Assembly (NCBI RefSeq): GCF_001314325.1
Contig: NZ_CP009429.1
Location: 4,340,501 to 4,404,500, forward strand
From: Sphingopyxis macrogoltabida
GTDB taxonomy: Bacteria > Pseudomonadota > Alphaproteobacteria > Sphingomonadales > Sphingomonadaceae
Direction: 5' to 3'
DNA length: 64,000 bases
The position numbers and the translations under genes were made by a program. This document shows, in pieces, positions 1 through 7,166 of this stretch (the stretch's first letter is position 1; the number at the start of each line of letters is the position of its first letter). The notes beneath the pieces were generated by a model, which saw nothing but the letters and a program-made list of their open reading frames with translations, had not been told where the DNA came from and made no database searches.

Positions 1-1
1 G

Positions 2-361
2 TTCGGCCATCCGTGGCCGGCGTTTCCGGGCAGCATGCCTGCATGGGAGCGCCTGCTCGCGCGCACAACCCATGTCCTCTTCTATGTGCTGATGATCGGC
101 GCGCCGCTCCTCGGCTGGGCCGCGGCGTCGGCCGGCGGCGCGCCCGAAGTGCCGCTTTACGGCGCCGTGCCCGCGCCCAACCTTCCCCTGCCGCTGAACG
201 ACAATCTCGCCGACGAGCTGGGGGACCTGCACAAACTCATGGTGAAAGCCATCTATGTCGTGCTCGCACTCCATGTGCTTGGCGCACTGAAGCATCATTT
301 CTTCGACAAGGACGAAGTGCTGCACCGGATGCTGCCGCTGTTCCGAAATCCGCGGGGCTAG
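2..361 (+). CDS. cytochrome b561 family protein, C-terminal part (5' end outside window)
   Basis: The reading frame is open from the first bases of the window, so the gene starts upstream and only its last ~120 residues are seen. The fragment has a hydrophobic helix (HVLFYVLMIGAPLLGW) and a second one near the end (IYVVLALHVLGALKHH). The paired histidines in HVLGALKHHF fit the haem-ligating helix of a b561-type di-haem membrane cytochrome, which passes electrons from quinol or a small donor across the inner membrane. An internal ATG at 35 could be mistaken for the start, but the residues before it (FGHPWPAFPGS) continue the family-like sequence. Its stop overlaps the end of the convergent DUF1810 gene. 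Confidence 0.8.
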   Translation, partial: FGHPWPAFPGSMPAWERLLARTTHVLFYVLMIGAPLLGWAAASAGGAPEVPLYGAVPAPNLPLPLNDNLADELGDLHKLMVKAIYVVLALHVLGALKHHFFDKDEVLHRMLPLFRNPRG

Positions 362-810
362 GAAAGCCGCTCCGGCATCATGTCGCCGGCGTCGGTCAGC
401 ATGGCCAATGTGCGCGCATCGCGCTCGCCGCCGAACCAGCGCATGAGCGCGGCCGCGAACAACGGACGTCCGCTCACCGCCTCGAACAGGGTCAGCGAAG
501 AGCGCAGCTTCGTCGCATCCACCTCGCCAAAGACGGCCACCGGATCGCTCGCGGACAGGTCCTGAAGCGCCTCGACGCATTCGACATAGCGCGCGCCGAG
601 ATGCGGGTGCGCGAGATAGACCCGCGCCTCATCGGCCCCGCCAAGACCGTAAAGCTTCGCCATCGCGCTCCGGCCGAGACCCGTAAGCTGCGGGAAAATG
701 AACCACATCCAGTGCGAACTCTTATGGCCCCGGCGAATCTCGCCGAGCGCTCGCGCATAGATTTGATCCTGCGCCTCTACGAACCGGTCGAGCCCGTCTT
801 CCTTCGTCAT
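358..810 (-). CDS. DUF1810 family protein
   Basis: 150-residue protein of the DUF1810 family, of unknown biochemical role. Family hallmarks are visible: the N-terminal stretch FVEAQDQIYARALGEIRRG, then SSHWMWFIFPQLTGLGRS, and the later YLAHPHLGARYVEC. The start at 810 gives the normal family length and overlaps the stop of the SRAP gene by four bases (ATGA), so the two are probably translated together. A longer open frame runs upstream, but it is antisense-like and overlaps the whole SRAP gene, so I reject it. Pairing with SRAP and a LexA box suggests a damage-response link; that is inference from context. Confidence 0.85.
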   Translation of the reverse strand: MTKEDGLDRFVEAQDQIYARALGEIRRGHKSSHWMWFIFPQLTGLGRSAMAKLYGLGGADEARVYLAHPHLGARYVECVEALQDLSASDPVAVFGEVDATKLRSSLTLFEAVSGRPLFAAALMRWFGGERDARTLAMLTDAGDMMPERLS

Positions 811-1424
811 AGGGCGAGGGCGCCTTGCGCGGGCGGCTTGCCATAGACTTGCGATACATCGAGGCTCCCCTCGGGGAGCCATTTCAATATCTCGTCGGCC
901 GGGACGCGCGGATCGAGCCAGGCCGCCCATTGATCGCGCGCGAGCGGGACGATCTGGCGATGGTGGTAGGGCGCGACGTCGGGACCGGCATCCATGGTCA
1001 GGAGGCTGAAGGCTTCGCCAACATGGCTGTCGCGCCATACGCCCGCCATGCAGAACCAGCGATGATCCTTCATCGTGAACAGCCATTTGTCCAAACGCTT
1101 CTGCGCCGGGTCGGTGGGGTCGGTGAACTCGTAGAAGCCGTCGCAGAGGACGAGGCATCGCTGCATGCCGAGATCGCGGCGCTCCGATCGCACATTATAG
1201 ACCGGCTTGCCGCCTTGCCCCGGCCAGCTCCAGCGCCGGTTGACGAGCGATCCGGAGGCCGCGCCGTCGCTGCTCTTCACGATCGGCGCGGTGTCGGTGA
1301 TGCGGACATCCTCGCGCGCGGGCACGTTCGGCGCGCCTTCGGGCATGTCGATATTGATCTCGAGCCCGTCAAAATCCTCGGCGATCGAAGCGATGTCGAC
1401 CTCGAGCCTGTAATCATTGCACAT
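807..1424 (-). CDS. SOS response-associated peptidase (SRAP/YedK/HMCES family)
   Basis: 205 residues, full length for the family. SRAP proteins bind abasic sites in single-stranded DNA and form a protective covalent link through Cys2 after self-removal of Met1. The key residues are visible: Cys2 in MCNDYRL, Asn77 in YNVRSE, Glu99 in CDGFYEF, and His154/155 in PYHHRQIVPL. The start is fixed by the need for Cys2. It is the first gene of a two-gene unit with DUF1810 (4-base overlap). A GTTC-N7-GTTC LexA box lies 36 bases upstream in the divergent promoter region, so SOS control is likely. Confidence 0.93.
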   Translation of the reverse strand: MCNDYRLEVDIASIAEDFDGLEINIDMPEGAPNVPAREDVRITDTAPIVKSSDGAASGSLVNRRWSWPGQGGKPVYNVRSERRDLGMQRCLVLCDGFYEFTDPTDPAQKRLDKWLFTMKDHRWFCMAGVWRDSHVGEAFSLLTMDAGPDVAPYHHRQIVPLARDQWAAWLDPRVPADEILKWLPEGSLDVSQVYGKPPAQGALAL

Positions 1425-1459
1425 CGTCGGCCGTCCCCTGACCCTTGCGACTCACCATC

Positions 1460-1485
1460 GTTCCCATTATGTTCCGATTGTGAAC
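1460..1485. promoter_or_regulatory. LexA (SOS) box, GTTC-N7-GTTC with a third GAAC half site
   Basis: The sequence reads GTTC, seven bases, GTTC (1460-1474), then seven bases and GAAC (1475-1485). The direct repeat GTTC-N7-GTTC is the known alphaproteobacterial LexA operator; the last pair also forms an inverted GTTC-N7-GAAC. It sits between the divergent SRAP gene (start 1424) and SRAP-like gene (start about 1561), where it could control both, and perhaps alkB behind the latter. Confidence 0.75.
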
Positions 1486-1560
1486 CTGACGCCAACCCCA
1501 TTCGACTCGGAGGGTGCCGATAGTAGCGCCCGCGCCCTTATCAGGCGCAAGCCTGACGAT

Positions 1561-1992
1561 ATGACCAAGGTCGAAATGGTCAAAGCGATATGGGGAAGCG
1601 ATCCGCGGTTCAGCGACGGAATCAACTTTCGTTTCGTGCGATCGGAAGGCCGCGCATTCCCGAACCGGCGCTGCCTGATCCCGGCTTCCGAGTTTCGGAT
1701 GGGCACGGGCGATCATCGCTACCGGGTGACGCTCGACAGCGGCAATTTCTTCTACCTCGCCGCGATCTGGGATCCGCCGCTCGCCGACTGGCCGCTGTCC
1801 TACCGGATCCTGACGATCCCCGCGGGCGCCGATGTCATCCCCTATCAGCAGCGTCATGGCGTCATCATTCATCGCCGCGATGTGATGCACTGGCTCGACG
1901 GCACGCTGCCGAACGAGGTCCTGTTCGAGGAACCCCCGCGCCACACCTTCTTCGTCGATCCGCTTCGCGCGCAGGCCGAGCTTTCGCTATGA
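1561..1992 (+). CDS. SRAP-fold protein lacking the catalytic residues
   Basis: About 143 residues. The core clearly matches SRAP: NFRFVRSEG, then FPNRRCLIPASEF, FFYLAAIWDPP, YRILTIPAGADV, VIIHRRDVMHWLDG. Several features of an active enzyme are missing. There is no Met-Cys N-terminus, the position of the catalytic Glu (GFYEW in typical members) reads SEFRM, and the His of the usual HxRMPV motif is replaced in YQQRHGVII. It may be an inactive paralogue with a binding or regulatory role. I chose ATG 1561; GTG 1480 or ATG 1417 would lengthen it, but they overlap the LexA box or the divergent gene. Its stop overlaps the alkB start (ATGA at 1989). Confidence 0.7.
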   Translation: MTKVEMVKAIWGSDPRFSDGINFRFVRSEGRAFPNRRCLIPASEFRMGTGDHRYRVTLDSGNFFYLAAIWDPPLADWPLSYRILTIPAGADVIPYQQRHGVIIHRRDVMHWLDGTLPNEVLFEEPPRHTFFVDPLRAQAELSL

Positions 1993-2577
1993 CGCGCGCC
2001 GCCGCGCGCTCGCTCCCGTCCGCGCTCCACCCCGATCTCTTCGGCACGCCGCTTCTTCCCGGCCTCTCCGTCGCCGAAGATATCGTCACGACCGCCGAAG
2101 AAACCGATTATATCGGGCAAATTAAAGACTCCGCACTCACTCCGTTTCAGTTTCAACTGGGAAGGCAAGCGCCCCACGCGCTCGTTCGGATGGACCTATG
2201 ATTTTCAGACGGGCCGATTTTCCCGCGGCGAGACGATCCCAGATTGGCTCTTGCCGCTTAGGGATCGCGCGGCAGCCTTCGCGAGGCTCGCGCCCTCCGA
2301 GCTCGAACAGGTCTTGCTCATTCAATATGGGCTTGGCGCGGGCATCGGCTGGCACAAGGACCGCCCGGTGTTCGAACATGTCATCGGCGTCTCGCTGGGC
2401 GCTCCGGCGCTGATGCGCTTTCGCCTTCGGCGCGGCGACAGGTTCGAGCGCGCCGAGGCACCGCTCGCCCCGCGCGCCATTTATCATATGGCGGGCGAAG
2501 CGCGCGAGGAGTGGGAGCACAGCATCGCGCCGATGCCCGCTCCGCGCTGGTCGATCACATTTCGTAGCCTTCGGTGA
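1989..2577 (+). pseudogene. alkB: alkB-like alpha-ketoglutarate-dependent dioxygenase, frameshifted
   Basis: AlkB-type enzymes remove alkyl groups from DNA bases using Fe(II) and 2-oxoglutarate. The N-terminal part (from ATG 1989, with ATAEETDYI-like and LTPFQF segments) is in one frame and stops at 2201. The remainder lies in another frame: NWEGKRPTRSFGWTYDF, then LIQYGLGAGIGWHKDRPVFEHVIGVSLG with the HxD iron motif (HKD), and a C-terminal WEHSIAP...RWSITFR with the second His and the 2-oxoglutarate Arg. The frames meet at about 2151-2157 (after TTTCAGTTTC), consistent with loss of two bases or gain of one. All catalytic motifs lie after the break, so the copy is dead unless this is a sequencing error. 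It overlaps the SRAP-like gene by ATGA. Confidence 0.8.
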
Positions 2578-2590
2578 GACCAGGCCCGCA

Positions 2591-2971
2591 TCAGCCGTCG
2601 TCGGGGATTGCCGAGCAATGGGCAAGGACGACGCGCCACTGGCCGCTTTTTTGGCGCCATATGCGCGAGTAAGCGAAGCGTCCGAAGAAGGCCTCGTCCT
2701 TGTAGAAACCGGCGAGATCGACCGTCACCCAAACCAATGCGTAATCGCCGCAAATCCGGATGTCGGGTGCGCCCACGGGCTCCAGCGTCTCGATCCGCAG
2801 AAGCCCTGACCGGTGGCCAGCCAGATCGTCGTCCTTCGAGAGACGCCGACCTGATTGGTCGGTGAACCGGACATCATCGTCGAGAAGATCATCCAGTGCC
2901 GCGATATCGCCGCCGAGCATCGCTTTGCCGAGCGCAGCTTCTGCCAGGATCAGGGTTTCATAGTCCTGCAA
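2591..2971 (-). CDS. NTF2-like (SnoaL/DUF4440-type) small protein
   Basis: 126 residues with the cone-fold pattern of nuclear-transport-factor-2-like proteins: an N-terminal helix region ending in MLGGDIAALDDLLDDDVRFTD, then GDYALVWVTVDLAG, and near the C-terminus YSRIWRQKSGQWRVVLAHCS. These proteins are ligand-binding or enzymatic in varied pathways, and no specific function can be assigned. The first codon is TTG (2969-2971), with a GGAAGG ribosome-binding sequence about 12 bases upstream; no better ATG exists in frame. It is convergent with alkB and shows no clear operon partner. Confidence 0.75.
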   Translation of the reverse strand: MQDYETLILAEAALGKAMLGGDIAALDDLLDDDVRFTDQSGRRLSKDDDLAGHRSGLLRIETLEPVGAPDIRICGDYALVWVTVDLAGFYKDEAFFGRFAYSRIWRQKSGQWRVVLAHCSAIPDDG

Positions 2972-2995
2972 CGCGCGCGCATCCTTCCCGCAAAC

Positions 2996-3250
2996 TCATT
3001 GAACCGGCGAATCTGGACGCTGAAGCAAGGCGGCAATGTCGTCTGCGGAGAAGGCCTGACCATTGTCGAGAATGAGACTATAGCGCTCGCGTTCCCACGC
3101 CGGAGCCGCCGCGAACTCGGAGAGGAGGTCGCGAAGCGGCCGCAACTCGGCTTCGCCTGCGGGCAGTGGAGGAAGCGCGACATCCGCGCCTTCGTCATGT
3201 ACCCGCGTCAACGTCCCGCGCTGATTCCAGATATCGTCGTCGTCGCTCAT
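2996..3250 (-). CDS. small hypothetical protein, acidic N-terminus
   Basis: 84 residues beginning MSDDDDIWNQRGTL. Hydrophilic, with no membrane segment or signal peptide. The middle (PLRDLLSEFAAAPAWERERYSLILDNG) looks helical. I do not recognise a family. It is read as a gene because it is open over its whole length, has a balanced composition, lies tightly between neighbours on the same strand (24 bases from the NTF2-like gene) and leaves no other good frame in this interval. Confidence 0.55.
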   Translation of the reverse strand: MSDDDDIWNQRGTLTRVHDEGADVALPPLPAGEAELRPLRDLLSEFAAAPAWERERYSLILDNGQAFSADDIAALLQRPDSPVQ

Positions 3251-3298
3251 CGATCGATCTCGCTACCGGTGCCAAGCGCGGGGCGCTGCCGTGCTACG

Positions 3299-3667
3299 TC
3301 AGAAGGGATAGTTCATCCCGTAATAGCCATAGACCTGACGGCCATAGTCGCGGTCGAAGGCCGGCTCTTCGCTCGCGGCATAGCGCGGCGCCTTCTCGAG
3401 CACGGCCTTGTCGAGACCGACGGCATAGCCGCCCACGCTCACATCATAGGTCAGGACATCCCACGGGAGCGGATAATAGTCGCTGCCGAGGCCGAGAAAG
3501 CCGCCGAACTGCAGCACGGCATATTCGACCTTCCCCGATTCCTTGTCGACCATGAAATTGTAGATCGAGCCGAGCTTCTCGCCCTCGCGGTTGTAGACCG
3601 CGGTGCCCTCGACCTTGTTCGAGGCGATCAGGCGTTGGGTTTCGTCGGTGGCGATATCGGCTGTCAT
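3299..3667 (-). CDS. PRC-barrel domain protein
   Basis: 122 residues. The PRC-barrel signature is clear: a beta-rich stretch with IASNKVEGTAVYNREGEKLG, then VDKESGKVEYAVLQFGGFLGLG and YYPLPWDVLTYD. Such stand-alone PRC proteins are soluble, and many in Sphingomonadales and Rhizobiales are linked to stress or envelope functions, but no defined reaction is known. The C-terminal tail is Tyr-rich (YGRQVYGYYGMNYPF). The start at 3667 has GGAA upstream. Confidence 0.85.
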   Translation of the reverse strand: MTADIATDETQRLIASNKVEGTAVYNREGEKLGSIYNFMVDKESGKVEYAVLQFGGFLGLGSDYYPLPWDVLTYDVSVGGYAVGLDKAVLEKAPRYAASEEPAFDRDYGRQVYGYYGMNYPF

Positions 3668-3801
3668 GAGACTGTTCCTTTTCTGCCCCTCGCTAACGCT
3701 ACGCCCCCCGAGGCCGATCTATCCATCCGGCATCGGATTTGCGACGAACCGAGATTGAATTCGCGTCGCTGCCGCTGAGCAGACAAGCTGGCGGGCCCGA
3801 A

Positions 3802-4071
3802 CTAGTCGGCGATAGTTTCATCTTCGATCGCGGCGCGTATCATCCGATCCCAGACCTCCGCGTCGCCGACGGCGAGCATCGCCGCACTCGGCTCGCGCAA
3901 GGTCTTCAGCACGGCAAGCGCGGCGTCGGCATATTCGCCCCAGAGGGCGTCCACCGCCTCGCCCGCGGACTGCACATCACCCTCGGCATTCTGGCTGAGC
4001 GCATGACCCGCGAGAACGCGCGCCACGCGTTCCACTGGCGACGTCACGGCCCGATCAAGCTCGGTCGGCAT
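3802..4071 (-). CDS. small hypothetical helical protein
   Basis: 89 residues from MPTELDRAV. The start at 4071 is chosen because an AAGGAG ribosome-binding sequence lies 6-8 bases upstream; the open frame reaches 4122 but without a site. The protein is Ala-rich and predicted helical by eye (VERVARVLAGHAL, DAALAVLKTLRE, VWDRMIRAAIEDE). No domain recognised. It is on the same strand as the next gene upstream (4146-4400), separated by 74 bases. Confidence 0.55.
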   Translation of the reverse strand: MPTELDRAVTSPVERVARVLAGHALSQNAEGDVQSAGEAVDALWGEYADAALAVLKTLREPSAAMLAVGDAEVWDRMIRAAIEDETIAD

Positions 4072-4145
4072 GATATTCTCCTTCGGCTGAGCAACACGAT
4101 CCAGCGCAGGAGGTTGCAACATGCCCAGCCGCGATCGCCAAAACC

Positions 4146-4400
4146 CTAGATCGACATAGAGGAATCCCCGGCCGCCATCGTCACGACATTGCCGGGACGG
4201 ACAGGAAGAAGCTGCCAGACATCGGCTTCACCCTTCGTCATCCGGGCCAGAAGGGTCGCTCCTTCCCAGAGCTCGACGTGGATGCCTTCCTCTTCGTTTC
4301 GCGCAACCTGAGACGCGTGGTCGGGACTTTCAGCCACGAAATCGACGCGGCGGGGCTCGGGCACTGACGCGCCCGACAAAATCAGATGGAAGGGACGCAC
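4146..4400 (-). CDS. small hypothetical protein
   Basis: 84 residues starting at GTG 4400 (MRPFHLILSGASVPEP), selected because GAGGAG lies just upstream (4408-4413 region). Longer in-frame extension to ATG 4472 has no visible ribosome-binding site. The sequence alternates short beta-like segments (RRVDFVAESPDHA, IHVELWEGATLLARMT). Not recognised as a named family. Expressed from the minus strand together with the preceding and following small genes. Confidence 0.5.
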   Translation of the reverse strand: MRPFHLILSGASVPEPRRVDFVAESPDHASQVARNEEEGIHVELWEGATLLARMTKGEADVWQLLPVRPGNVVTMAAGDSSMSI

Positions 4401-4656
4401 GATGTGCTCCTCAGTGTCGGGAGCAAGCGTCACCAGGCTCACGGCATTCAATCGATCGGCCGACCGTAACAACGGGACTGCGGGTTATGCCGGAACCACG
4501 AGTAGCCGATCAGGGGTGGATCCGCAGCCAGTGGAAGCAGCGTAACAGCTTTTGGAGAAGAATGTCAGAAATCTCCGCAAAATGGCGCAATCGCGTCCGT
4601 TCGGGCGATACCCTCCTGTAATGTCCGGCTATAATTCCGAAGCGCAGAATTTGGAA

Positions 4657-4686
4657 GGCCGGGCCGCATCGAAATGCGGCCCGGCC
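4657..4686 (-). terminator. strong GC hairpin with TTCG tetraloop
   Basis: Perfect 13-bp inverted repeat (GGCCGGGCCGCAT at 4657-4669, partner 4674-4686). Read on the minus strand the loop is the very stable TTCG. It lies 38 bases after the stop of the Gln-rich small protein. There is only a weak T-tract (TTCC), so it may be a terminator or an mRNA-stabilising hairpin. Confidence 0.6.
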
Positions 4687-4723
4687 CCAAGAGGACGCCT
4701 CGGCGTCGACTCTGCGATCGCGA

Positions 4724-4888
4724 TCAGCGGTTCTGACGATTCTCGTCGTCGCGGCCGGCCTTGTTGTCGCGGTCCTGGTCTTCCTGACCGGGCTGGCGGC
4801 GCTGCTGGTCCTGCTGGTCCTGCTGGCCGCCGCCCTGACCGGGCTTCTTTTCGGGCTGGCCGCCCTGCTGTTGATTATTCTGTCCCAT
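4724..4888 (-). CDS. 54-residue Gln/Gly/Asp-rich hydrophilic protein
   Basis: Starts MGQNNQQQGG and is built almost only of Gln, Gly, Asp, Arg, Lys and Asn, with no hydrophobic core, so it is probably intrinsically disordered. Small Gln/Asp-rich proteins of this kind are common beside stress genes in Sphingomonadales; the function is unknown. The start at 4888 is preferred over ATG 4897, because the AGAGG motif is at proper spacing only from the former. It is followed by the TTCG hairpin at 4657-4686. Confidence 0.6.
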   Translation of the reverse strand: MGQNNQQQGGQPEKKPGQGGGQQDQQDQQRRQPGQEDQDRDNKAGRDDENRQNR

Positions 4889-5206
4889 CTGGGTCATCCT
4901 CTTTCCATATCTGCCTGGGGGGTAGGCATGAAGACGACGCCCCGGTGAGGCGGATGTTCCGCCGCGGCCAACGGCCCGTCGCAAATCGGGGACAGAAGGA
5001 GACAGCGAGCCCGCAGGGCGAACGGACGCGCTCTTGGCGAGCCCGCAGCGGGGCGGCGTGCGATGCGGGCCTGGGCCTAGCCGCCGCCCGGCAAGGAAAG
5101 CGAGCCAAGTGCGCTCGCGCGGCCAGAACAAGACGCGGTCCCGGGCCGAGCCTGCGAGGTCCGAGCACGCTCTTCAGATGCCGCGCTCGACACGCCGCCG
5201 CGCGGC
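4889..5206. other. gene-free stretch
   Basis: About 320 bases between the Gln-rich protein and the HU terminator. I see the Shine-Dalgarno of the former and GC-rich sequence with no convincing frame: the open frames here are Arg/Ala-rich shadows. No tRNA-like structure noticed. Confidence 0.4.
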
Positions 5207-5233
5207 CGTCCCGCCGGGCACACCGGCGGGACG
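5207..5233 (-). terminator. hairpin downstream of HU gene
   Basis: 11-bp perfect stem (CGTCCCGCCGG at 5207-5217, partner 5223-5233) with a 5-base loop, starting 8 bases after the HU stop codon on the minus strand. No T-run follows, so it may be a pause or stability element rather than a full intrinsic terminator. Confidence 0.55.
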
Positions 5234-5240
5234 TACCGGC

Positions 5241-5516
5241 TTAGCCGTTCAGACGATCCTTGACGGCCTTCGCGGCGCCGAAGGTCAGCTTCTTCGAAGC
5301 CGAAATCTGGATGGTTTCGCCGGTCGAGGGATTGCGGCCTTCACGCGCGGCCGATTCCTTGACCTTGAACTTGCCGAAGCCGTTCACCGAGACTTCGTCG
5401 CCCTTGGCGGCGGCGTCGGTGATCGCGGCGAAAACGGCATCGACAGCCTTCTTCGCATCGGCCTTGCTCAGACCAAGTGCGGTTGCGACGCTGTCCGACA
5501 GTTCGGCGTGGTTCAT
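5241..5516 (-). CDS. HU family DNA-binding protein
   Basis: 91 residues, normal length for HU. Hallmarks: N-terminal helices MNHAELSDSVATALGLSKADAKKAVDAV broken at typical positions, the core VSVNGFGKFKVKESAAREGRNPSTGE with the DNA-intercalating arm (RNPSTGE), and the C-terminal FGAAKAVKDRLNG. HU bends and compacts DNA as a dimer in the nucleoid. The start at 5516 is set by GAGGAG seven bases upstream; five earlier residues in frame are excluded. Monocistronic, with its own downstream hairpin. Confidence 0.95.
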   Translation of the reverse strand: MNHAELSDSVATALGLSKADAKKAVDAVFAAITDAAAKGDEVSVNGFGKFKVKESAAREGRNPSTGETIQISASKKLTFGAAKAVKDRLNG

Positions 5517-5655
5517 AAAATATCTCCTCACGCGGCCGGAAGGATCCCGGCCGGGCGGGCGCTATAGCGCCGAGTACCGGGCGGCGCCATCTGCGCCGCG
5601 CCAAGGCGCGGCACGGCGAGTTGCACTCGGTGGCGGTGTGCGGCAGTAGCGGCGG

Positions 5656-6561
5656 ATGCTTCCCCACCGTCTCATCGCATCCGCCCTGCTCCTGCTGGCT
5701 GCTGCCTGCTCGCCCGCGACCTCCGCACCCGCAAACCCGTCTGTTCCATCGAAACCGCTCAAGCTCGCGAGCTGGAACCTCGAATTTCTGGCTGAGCGGA
5801 ACGGCGAGGGCTGCAACCCCAGGGATGACACCGACTATGCCGCGATGCGCCGCATCGCCGATGGCCTCGACGCCGATGTGATCGCCTTTCAGGAGGCCGA
5901 GAATGAGACCGCCGCAGCGCGGGTCTTCGATCCCGCCAAATTTGTCGTGATCATGGAAGCGCGAAAGGGTTCGCCGGACGGCACCTGCGGCGGCAAGTTC
6001 CCGGCGCAGACGGTGATCCGCCAGGCGGTCGGCTTCGCCATCCGCAAGGATATCGCGTTCGACCGCCATGCCGATGTGACCTCGTTGATGCGCGGCAACG
6101 AACAGCTTCGTTCGGGCATCGACATCACGCTCCGCCCCGAGGGCCGCACACCGATCCGCCTTCTCGGCATCCACTTGAAGTCGGGCTGCTTCTCGGGGAG
6201 CGAGGCGAAGGCCTGCCCCATATTCCAGGATCAGATCCCGGCACTCGAAGCCTGGATCGACGCGGCCGCCGCCGAGCCCGATCGCTTCGCGGTGCTGGGA
6301 GACTGGAACCGCCGCCTCGCGCTTCCCGGCGATATGATATGGACCGAAATCGACGATGGCGATCCGGTCAACGCCGACCTGACGCTCGCCGACGCGGGCC
6401 AGCCGCCGGCCTGCAACCCGCGCTATGACAGTTTCATCGATCATATCGTGCTCGACCGGCGCGCCGCCGCCGACCGGACCGGATTCAGCGAAACGCTCTA
6501 TGTGCCCGGCGAGAAGCATTACTCGGACCACTGCCCGATCGCGGTCACGCTGCGGCGCTAA
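5656..6561 (+). CDS. secreted endonuclease/exonuclease/phosphatase (EEP) family lipoprotein
   Basis: 301 residues. The N-terminus is a lipoprotein signal (MLPHRLIASALLLLAAACSPA, lipobox LAAAC). The EEP fold follows: LASWNLEFL with the metal-binding Asn, VIAFQEAEN with the catalytic Glu, HLKSGCF, LGDWNRRL with the Asp-Asn pair, and C-terminal YSDHCPIAV with the catalytic His. Members hydrolyse phosphodiester bonds in DNA, RNA or lipids; an exported one may scavenge phosphate or nucleotides, but the substrate cannot be read from sequence. It is divergent from the HU gene. Confidence 0.85.
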   Translation: MLPHRLIASALLLLAAACSPATSAPANPSVPSKPLKLASWNLEFLAERNGEGCNPRDDTDYAAMRRIADGLDADVIAFQEAENETAAARVFDPAKFVVIMEARKGSPDGTCGGKFPAQTVIRQAVGFAIRKDIAFDRHADVTSLMRGNEQLRSGIDITLRPEGRTPIRLLGIHLKSGCFSGSEAKACPIFQDQIPALEAWIDAAAAEPDRFAVLGDWNRRLALPGDMIWTEIDDGDPVNADLTLADAGQPPACNPRYDSFIDHIVLDRRAAADRTGFSETLYVPGEKHYSDHCPIAVTLRR

Positions 6562-6648
6562 AAATCGCGGACGCCCACAACGCCCACGGAACTATCATGC
6601 CCCTGGCACGTTTCACTTACCTGTCCAGACGAAAGAATGGCAGAATTT

Positions 6649-6705
6649 GATCGCATCTTCGGATGCAATCTAGGGAAGCCCCGCTGCAGAGATGTAGCGG
6701 GGCTT
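6649..6705. other. two tandem hairpins between convergent genes
   Basis: First hairpin: GCATC-TTCG-GATGC (6653-6666), extended by GAT/ATC outside one mismatch. Second: AAGCCCCGCT (6676-6685) pairing perfectly with 6696-6705 around a 10-base loop. They lie between the end of the EEP gene (plus) and the small acidic protein (minus), so a bidirectional terminator is the simplest reading, although no T-run follows either stem. A small structured RNA is possible. Confidence 0.45.
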
Positions 6706-6769
6706 ACCATTTCCGCTCGCGAGATCAGCGCGACAAGATGCCGCAGGCGAGATGCCATGCGGCCGTTCA

Positions 6770-6898
6770 TCACTCCGTTTCAGGCACATCCTCGATGCTC
6801 TCCCTGCCGTCGTCACCGGGGAGGGGAACCTGCTCCGGAATTTGTTCGGGGCCAGTCGGCAGAGAATCGGGATGCGGATCGGGCGGTGCGCTGGCCAT
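6770..6898 (-). CDS. 42-residue Pro/Asp/Glu-rich small protein
   Basis: MASAPPDPHPDSLPTGPEQI at the start, then a Gly-Asp-Asp-Gly-Arg-Glu motif and an acidic end (IEDVPETE). The start at 6898 has GGAATCCCTC upstream. No hydrophobic core, so probably disordered. Short proline- and acid-rich proteins ending in this way recur in sphingomonad genomes; the role is unknown. It is convergent with the EEP gene. Confidence 0.5.
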   Translation of the reverse strand: MASAPPDPHPDSLPTGPEQIPEQVPLPGDDGRESIEDVPETE

Positions 6899-7166
6899 GA
6901 GGGATTCCTTGTTATGACAGGTAGACCAACGACGCCTTGGCACGATTGTTCCGCCCGCAGCCCCGGTCTCCCCGAAAGGCGCCGCGAGTGCCTCATACGG
7001 CCCTCTAGCGCCATCGAAGGTCTTGACGAACTTGCGAGCCGATCTGGACCAATTAGCCTTGCATCTAGAGTGGTGCGGCAAGCCCACAATCTTTATGAAC
7101 CTGCTGGCGGCATGTCCGTGCTGAATAAATTTGAGACAAAGCCTAAAAAGGCGTCGGGAGGGCATA

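Noticed and set aside
5341..6531. 396-residue open frame on the minus strand
   Set aside because: Antisense to the EEP nuclease and runs into the HU gene in a wrong frame.
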